Source of the DNA: an uncultured Bacteroidota bacterium
GTDB lineage: Bacteria; Bacteroidota; Bacteroidia; Flavobacteriales; Flavobacteriaceae
Direction of reading: 5' to 3'
DNA length: 8,773 nucleotides
Assembly: GCA_903920835.1 (NCBI GenBank)
Contig: CAIXNQ010000169.1
Span: 1-8,773, forward strand
The position numbers and the translations under genes were made by a program. Position 1 is the first letter of the stretch. Each line of letters opens with the position of its first letter. Below the pieces are notes generated by a model, which searched no databases, had not been told where the DNA came from, and saw nothing but the letters and a program-made list of their open reading frames with translations. This document shows positions 5,213 through 8,773 of the stretch, one piece after another.

Positions 5213-5252
5213 AAAAAATCCCAACCAAATTTTCATTAGGTTGGGATTTTTT
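5213..5252 (-). terminator. Bidirectional terminator downstream of the helical protein gene
   Basis: AAAAAATCCCAACC (5213-5226) pairs with GGTTGGGATTTTTT (5239-5252) around a 12-nt loop. With A and T runs at both ends it can work in either direction. On the minus strand it lies 18 nt after the stop codon of the 5270-5968 gene, its evident user. Confidence 0.88.
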
Positions 5253-5269
5253 GTTGAAGCTAAAAAATA

Positions 5270-5968
5270 TTAAGCAGTGGGGCTGATGGAGTTTCCTTCC
5301 TCCTCGTTTTCGCCGCTGGGCGTGTTATAAATTATATAATCACTGTATTTGGCTTGGCTCACATCGGCAAAAATTGATTTCCCACGGTTGCTGTTGTCCA
5401 TCAACATTTCATAGAGTTTGTTAGCTTCAGTTCGGCGAAGTTCCGTTACCGAATTTCGGTCGGTGATTGCTTTCTTTTGTAAATCAATGGTGTTGTCAAA
5501 AGTAACAGTCAAAGCGTCTAGGGCAGTAATTTTGGTAGCAGTGAGCCCCTCAGCAGCAAGGTCGGTCAAATATTTATTGGCAGCAGTTTTCATCAATCGG
5601 GCGGTGCGCACCAGTTCATCGTCTTTTAATCGACTGATTTCAAATTCGCCAAACTCAATCTGTTTGCCTGGAAAATTTTTAAAAACAATCTGAACCCTAC
5701 TGATAATTCCACGCATGGCAACTTCGAGTTCGGTTCGGGCATTGTCTTTGTTTTGGGTGGCAGTTTGCTTGATTCCGTCAAGCGTTTCGTCTGAAGGAAT
5801 GTCTACAAAAGTGTTGATTTGAGCAACAAAAGCGGCACGCTTGGCAGGCGTAAAACCACGATCTGTAAACTCCACAATGTCTCTGTCAATCAAATTGAGC
5901 ATGTTGTCGCAAAGTTGTTTCAATTTAGCAAACGTAAAATTAAACAAGGAAATAACTTCTTTTTTCAT
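5270..5968 (-). CDS. Conserved-looking hypothetical protein, all-helical, internal duplication
   Basis: A 232-residue protein I do not recognise. It has no signal peptide or membrane segment (MKKEVISLFNFTFAKLKQLC is amphipathic rather than a leader), so it is probably cytoplasmic. It is predicted almost entirely alpha-helical, rich in Lys, Asp, Glu, Thr and Ala, with an acidic disordered C-terminus (GENEEEGNSISPTA). Two regions look like copies of one helical module: RGFTPAKRAAFVAQINTF (37-54) with the downstream ARTELEVAMRGI, and EGLTATKITALDALTVTF (140-157) with TELRRTEANKLYEML. Both share GxTxxK and a Phe 10-11 residues later, suggesting a duplicated helical hairpin or bundle. A strong terminator follows and a candidate promoter precedes it, so it is expressed alone. 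Codon use and the intact frame support a real gene. No function is proposed. Confidence 0.8.
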   Translation of the reverse strand: MKKEVISLFNFTFAKLKQLCDNMLNLIDRDIVEFTDRGFTPAKRAAFVAQINTFVDIPSDETLDGIKQTATQNKDNARTELEVAMRGIISRVQIVFKNFPGKQIEFGEFEISRLKDDELVRTARLMKTAANKYLTDLAAEGLTATKITALDALTVTFDNTIDLQKKAITDRNSVTELRRTEANKLYEMLMDNSNRGKSIFADVSQAKYSDYIIYNTPSGENEEEGNSISPTA

Positions 5969-6029
5969 ATTTATATTTATTTATAGGTTATTAAATACAG
6001 TTTAAATCTGGGAATAAGTAATTATAGTG

Positions 6030-6057
6030 CGAATATATCAGTATTATTACTTACAAA
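6030..6057 (-). promoter_or_regulatory. Candidate promoter of the 5270-5968 gene
   Basis: On the minus strand TTTG (6057-6054), 16 nt and TATATTCG (6037-6030) approximate TTTG ... TAnnTTTG, with one mismatch in the -7 box. An alternative TTG a few bases further up gives a 20-nt spacer. The leader would be about 55 nt and A+T-rich. Confidence 0.35.
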
Positions 6058-6091
6058 CAAAATAACAGTGTTAAATTATCACAAAATAGCA

Positions 6092-6238
6092 TTAATATGG
6101 CAAAAAATCAACTTCAACGAGGCATCTGAATGCTTCAATGAGGCATCTGAATGCTTCAACAAAATATCTGAAAACTTCATTGGAATTATTAAACACTTCA
6201 AAACAGTTTTTGAGTAATTCAAGCATTGAAAATGGCAA
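6092..6238. repeat. Degenerate 21-bp tandem repeat
   Basis: TTCA recurs at exactly 21-nt steps: 6113, 6134, 6155, 6176, 6197 and 6218. Units 6113-6133 and 6134-6154 differ at one base (shared core GAGGCATCTGAATGC). The third keeps ATCTGAA and the later ones decay. An earlier weak unit may begin at 6092. On the plus strand the units read as the heptapeptide FNEASEC, then FNKISEN, FIGIIKH and FKTVFE before a stop. On the minus strand they read as SDASLKH repeats. No convincing start codon or promoter goes with either frame, so I treat it as a noncoding minisatellite or the remains of a heptad-repeat gene. Confidence 0.7.
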
Positions 6239-6249
6239 TAATTTAAAAG

Positions 6250-6286
6250 AAAAAAGCGAATTAAACATTGTTTAATTCGCTTCTTT
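6250..6286 (-). terminator. Terminator of lon
   Basis: AGCGAATTAAAC (6255-6266) pairs with GTTTAATTCGCT (6270-6281) around a 3-nt loop. On the minus strand the stem is followed by TTTTTTCTTTT. It lies about 50 nt after the lon stop codon and is the strongest hairpin in this spacer. Confidence 0.85.
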
Positions 6287-6293
6287 CTTGTGA

Positions 6294-6326
6294 CATAATT
6301 CATAATTCACAATTTATAATTAAAAA
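6294..6326. repeat. Dispersed AATTGTGAATTATGA motif, copy 3 (inverted)
   Basis: TCATAATTCACAATT (6300-6314) is the exact complement of the 15-mer at 5157-5171. It is extended by a further ATAATT on one side and TATAATTAAAAA on the other, in the short space between the lon stop codon and its terminator. Confidence 0.6.
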
Positions 6327-6331
6327 GAAGT

Positions 6332-8773
6332 TCAAAGCGTTTTAGCGTTTTTTACTTTTTGATCCGTAATGGCGATTTGAAGTACTTCGTGCATTTCTTT
6401 TACGTAGTGAAAAGTCAAACCTTCGAGATATTCTGCTTTAATTTCGTCGATGTCTCGTTTATTTTCGGTACACAAAATAATTTCTTTAATATTGGCTCTT
6501 TTTGCTGCTAAAACTTTTTCTTTCAGTCCGCCTACTGGCAAAACTTTTCCTCTCAGGGTAATTTCTCCAGTCATTGCAATGCTTTTTTTGACCCTTCTTT
6601 GCGTAAATAAAGAAACAAGCGAGGTCAACATTGCGATTCCTGCGCTGGGTCCATCTTTCGGAGTTGCACCTTCTGGAACGTGAAGGTGAATGTTATATTT
6701 CGGGACAATTTCTGTATTAATGCCCAGCAAAGCCGCATTGGCTTTGATATATTCAAGCGCAATGGTCGCCGATTCTTTCATTACTGTGCCAAGGTTCCCC
6801 GTGATGGTCATATTGCCTTTTCCGGGTGAAATGAGCGATTCGATAAATAAAATATCACCACCAACAGCCGTCCAAGCAAGCCCTGTAACAACTCCAGCAA
6901 CTTCGTTATTCTCAGATTTGTCGCGCTCTAATCTTGGCGCACCCAGAATTTTAATAAGGTCTTCGTCGGTTACTTTTTTGTTGTACTCCTCTTCCATCGC
7001 CACCGATTTGGCACCGTTGCGAATGACTTGCGCCACTTTGGTTTCTAATCCTCTAACGCCCGATTCGCGGGTGTAGCCTTCGACAATTTTTTCGACTTGT
7101 TTCTTGCCAATCGTTAAGTCTTTTGGGGTTAATCCGTGTTCTTTTAATTGCTTCGGAATTAAATGTTGGCGTGCAATTTCAACTTTTTCTTCAATAGTAT
7201 ATCCCGTCATTGAAATCACTTCCATACGGTCTTTAAGCGCAGGTTGAATGCCCGCCATATTGTTAGACGTAGCAATAAACATTACTTTAGACAAGTCGAA
7301 TCCCATTTCGAGGAAATTGTCATAAAATTCTTTGTTTTGCTCAGGATCCAACACTTCGAGCAACGCCGATGAAGGGTCGCCTTGATTGCTGACCGATAGC
7401 TTGTCTATTTCGTCTAAAACAAAAACAGGATTAGAAGTGCCCGCTTTTTTCAAACTTTGAATAATTCGACCGGGCATTGAGCCAATGTAAGTTTTTCTGT
7501 GACCTCTAATCTCGGCTTCATCTCGCAATCCGCCCAAAGAAATTCTAACATATTCTCTGCCTAAAGCTTCAGCAATTGACTTCCCGATAGAAGTTTTTCC
7601 TACTCCCGGAGGTCCAGTCAAGCAAAGAATTGGCGACTTCATGTCGTTTCTTAATTTCAAAACTGCCAAATGTTCAATGATTCTTTTCTTCACATCTTCA
7701 AGTCCGAAATGTTCTCTGTCGAGTATTTTCTGAGCTCGCTTTAAATCGAAGTTGTCTTTTGAAAATTCATTCCAAGGCAATTCAAGAAGCAATTCTAAAT
7801 AATTTCTTTGCAAACCAAAATCGGGCGCTTGAGGATTCATACGTTGCATTTTTGACAATTCTTTATCAAAATGCTTGCTGGTTTTTTCGTCCCACTTTTT
7901 GAGTTTTGCCTTTTGACGCATTTCCTCAATTTCTTCTTCTTGCGAAACACCACCCAGTTCTTCCTGAATGGTTTTCATTTGTTGATGAAGAAAATATTCG
8001 CGTTGTTGCTGGTCTAAGTCAAATCGAACTTTAGATTGAATATCGTTTTTTAATTCCAGCTTTTGCAACTCAACATTCATATATCGTAGCGTTTCGAGTG
8101 CACGCTCCTTAAGCACATTCATTGACAGTAAATCTTGTTTTTCTTTTACGGTCAAATTCATATTAGAAGAAACAAAATTGACCAAGAAAGGCGGACTTTC
8201 AATGTTTTTGATTGCAAAAGTAGCTTCTGTCGGAATGTTTGGGCTGTCTTTAATAATCTGAATTGCCAATTCTTTGAGCGAATCAATGATTGCACTAAAC
8301 TCAGTATCTGTTTTTGAAGGACGGGTTTCAGGAACCGACTTTATCGTTGCTTTAAAATAGGGTTCGTTTTGAAGCATTTCATCAATCTCGAAACGTTTGG
8401 TTCCTTGAAGAATGACCGTCACGTTGCCATCGGGCATTTTTAGAACTCTAATAATTCGGGCAACAGTCCCGATTTTATGAATATCGTTGAGGCTTGGTTC
8501 TTCAATTTCTTCGTCAATTTGAGAGACAACACCAATTATTTTGTTTCCAGCATTAGCATCGTTAATCAATTTAATCGATTTGTCTCTCCCTGCTGAAATT
8601 GGAATGACAACACCTGGAAATAAAACGGTGTTGCGAAGTGGTAATATCGGCAAAGAGTCAGGCAATTCTTCATTGTTCATTTCTTCTTCATCTTCACGAG
8701 ATAGAAGCGGAATCAACTCCGCTTCTGAATCGAACTCTTGGAGTGACAAATTGTCAAGTGTAATTAATTTCGG
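6332..8773 (-). CDS. lon: ATP-dependent Lon protease (5' end beyond the window)
   Basis: Cytoplasmic AAA+ serine protease that degrades misfolded and selected regulatory proteins. Residues are counted here from the in-frame TTG at 8749. The N-terminal substrate-binding LON domain (about 32-225) opens with LPILPLRNTVLFPGVVIP (33-50). A coiled-coil linker follows (about 225-350). The AAA+ module has Walker A GPPGVGKT (379-386), Walker B VFVLDEID (442-449), sensor-1 TSN (494-496) and an arginine at KDR (508). The protease domain has S702 in PKDGPSAG and K743 in PVGGLKEK, the Ser-Lys dyad. All catalytic parts are intact. The TTG at 8749 is unlikely to be the start: the frame stays open to the window edge as PKLITLDN directly before LSLQEF, matching the longer N-terminus I recall for flavobacterial Lon. 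About 805 residues plus these 8 are visible, so only a few are missing. The heat-shock promoter, if any, is outside. Confidence 0.97.
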   Translation of the reverse strand, partial: PKLITLDNLSLQEFDSEAELIPLLSREDEEEMNNEELPDSLPILPLRNTVLFPGVVIPISAGRDKSIKLINDANAGNKIIGVVSQIDEEIEEPSLNDIHKIGTVARIIRVLKMPDGNVTVILQGTKRFEIDEMLQNEPYFKATIKSVPETRPSKTDTEFSAIIDSLKELAIQIIKDSPNIPTEATFAIKNIESPPFLVNFVSSNMNLTVKEKQDLLSMNVLKERALETLRYMNVELQKLELKNDIQSKVRFDLDQQQREYFLHQQMKTIQEELGGVSQEEEIEEMRQKAKLKKWDEKTSKHFDKELSKMQRMNPQAPDFGLQRNYLELLLELPWNEFSKDNFDLKRAQKILDREHFGLEDVKKRIIEHLAVLKLRNDMKSPILCLTGPPGVGKTSIGKSIAEALGREYVRISLGGLRDEAEIRGHRKTYIGSMPGRIIQSLKKAGTSNPVFVLDEIDKLSVSNQGDPSSALLEVLDPEQNKEFYDNFLEMGFDLSKVMFIATSNNMAGIQPALKDRMEVISMTGYTIEEKVEIARQHLIPKQLKEHGLTPKDLTIGKKQVEKIVEGYTRESGVRGLETKVAQVIRNGAKSVAMEEEYNKKVTDEDLIKILGAPRLERDKSENNEVAGVVTGLAWTAVGGDILFIESLISPGKGNMTITGNLGTVMKESATIALEYIKANAALLGINTEIVPKYNIHLHVPEGATPKDGPSAGIAMLTSLVSLFTQRRVKKSIAMTGEITLRGKVLPVGGLKEKVLAAKRANIKEIILCTENKRDIDEIKAEYLEGLTFHYVKEMHEVLQIAITDQKVKNAKTL

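Noticed and set aside
6079..6303. Minus-strand 74-codon frame containing SDASLKH repeats
   Set aside because: It starts inside the lon terminator and the dispersed motif, has Cys/Leu/Ile-rich A+T-type composition, and its regular part is explained by the 21-bp tandem repeat. No promoter is seen.
7445..7462. TTTTTTCAAACTTTGAATAA inside lon, similar to a REP arm
   Set aside because: The match is only about 13 nt, encodes conserved Lon residues (IQSLKK), and lacks the CAAAGG end and the second arm, so it is coincidence.

Overview
The window looks like chromosomal DNA from a Flavobacterium-type member of the Bacteroidota. The evidence is low G+C content, A-rich leaders instead of Shine-Dalgarno sites, and promoter boxes of the TTG ... 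TAnnTTTG type. It also carries a small RRM/RGG RNA-binding protein, and protein families such as the Lon start region (LSLQEFDSEAELIP) that are typical of this group. This placement is inferred from the sequence alone.

Layout: Positions 1-237 are A+T-rich spacer. Four plus-strand genes follow, most with their own terminator: a lipoprotein (238-957), an RRM/RGG RNA-binding protein (1100-1444), the B subunit of a 3-oxoacid CoA-transferase (1653-2309) and an RlmI-type 23S rRNA methyltransferase (2520-3689). From 3829 to the right edge all genes are on the minus strand: a REP-associated tyrosine transposase (RAYT, 3829-4497), an unrecognised helical protein (5270-5968) and Lon protease (6332 to beyond the right edge).

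The most interesting part is about 3800-5150. A RAYT sits inside a cluster of near-perfect palindromes built on the arm ACCTTTGTCAAAGTTT and its complement. Copies lie in the RAYT 5' leader, inside the RAYT reading frame, and in what looks like a decayed gene upstream that is absent from ordinary ORF calls. I read this as a small REP/RAYT system whose repeat has invaded its own transposase gene in frame and a neighbouring gene.

Other structure: a degenerate 21-bp tandem repeat with strict period lies between the helical protein gene and lon. A dispersed 15-bp motif (AATTGTGAATTATGA) lies in three intergenic spacers. Inverted repeats of the same arm (GTTGTTT/AAACAAC) lie in the promoter regions of the RRM gene and scoB. 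Apart from the RAYT and its repeats, the genes are housekeeping or hypothetical and seem to be transcribed singly, so no operon-level pathway is visible.
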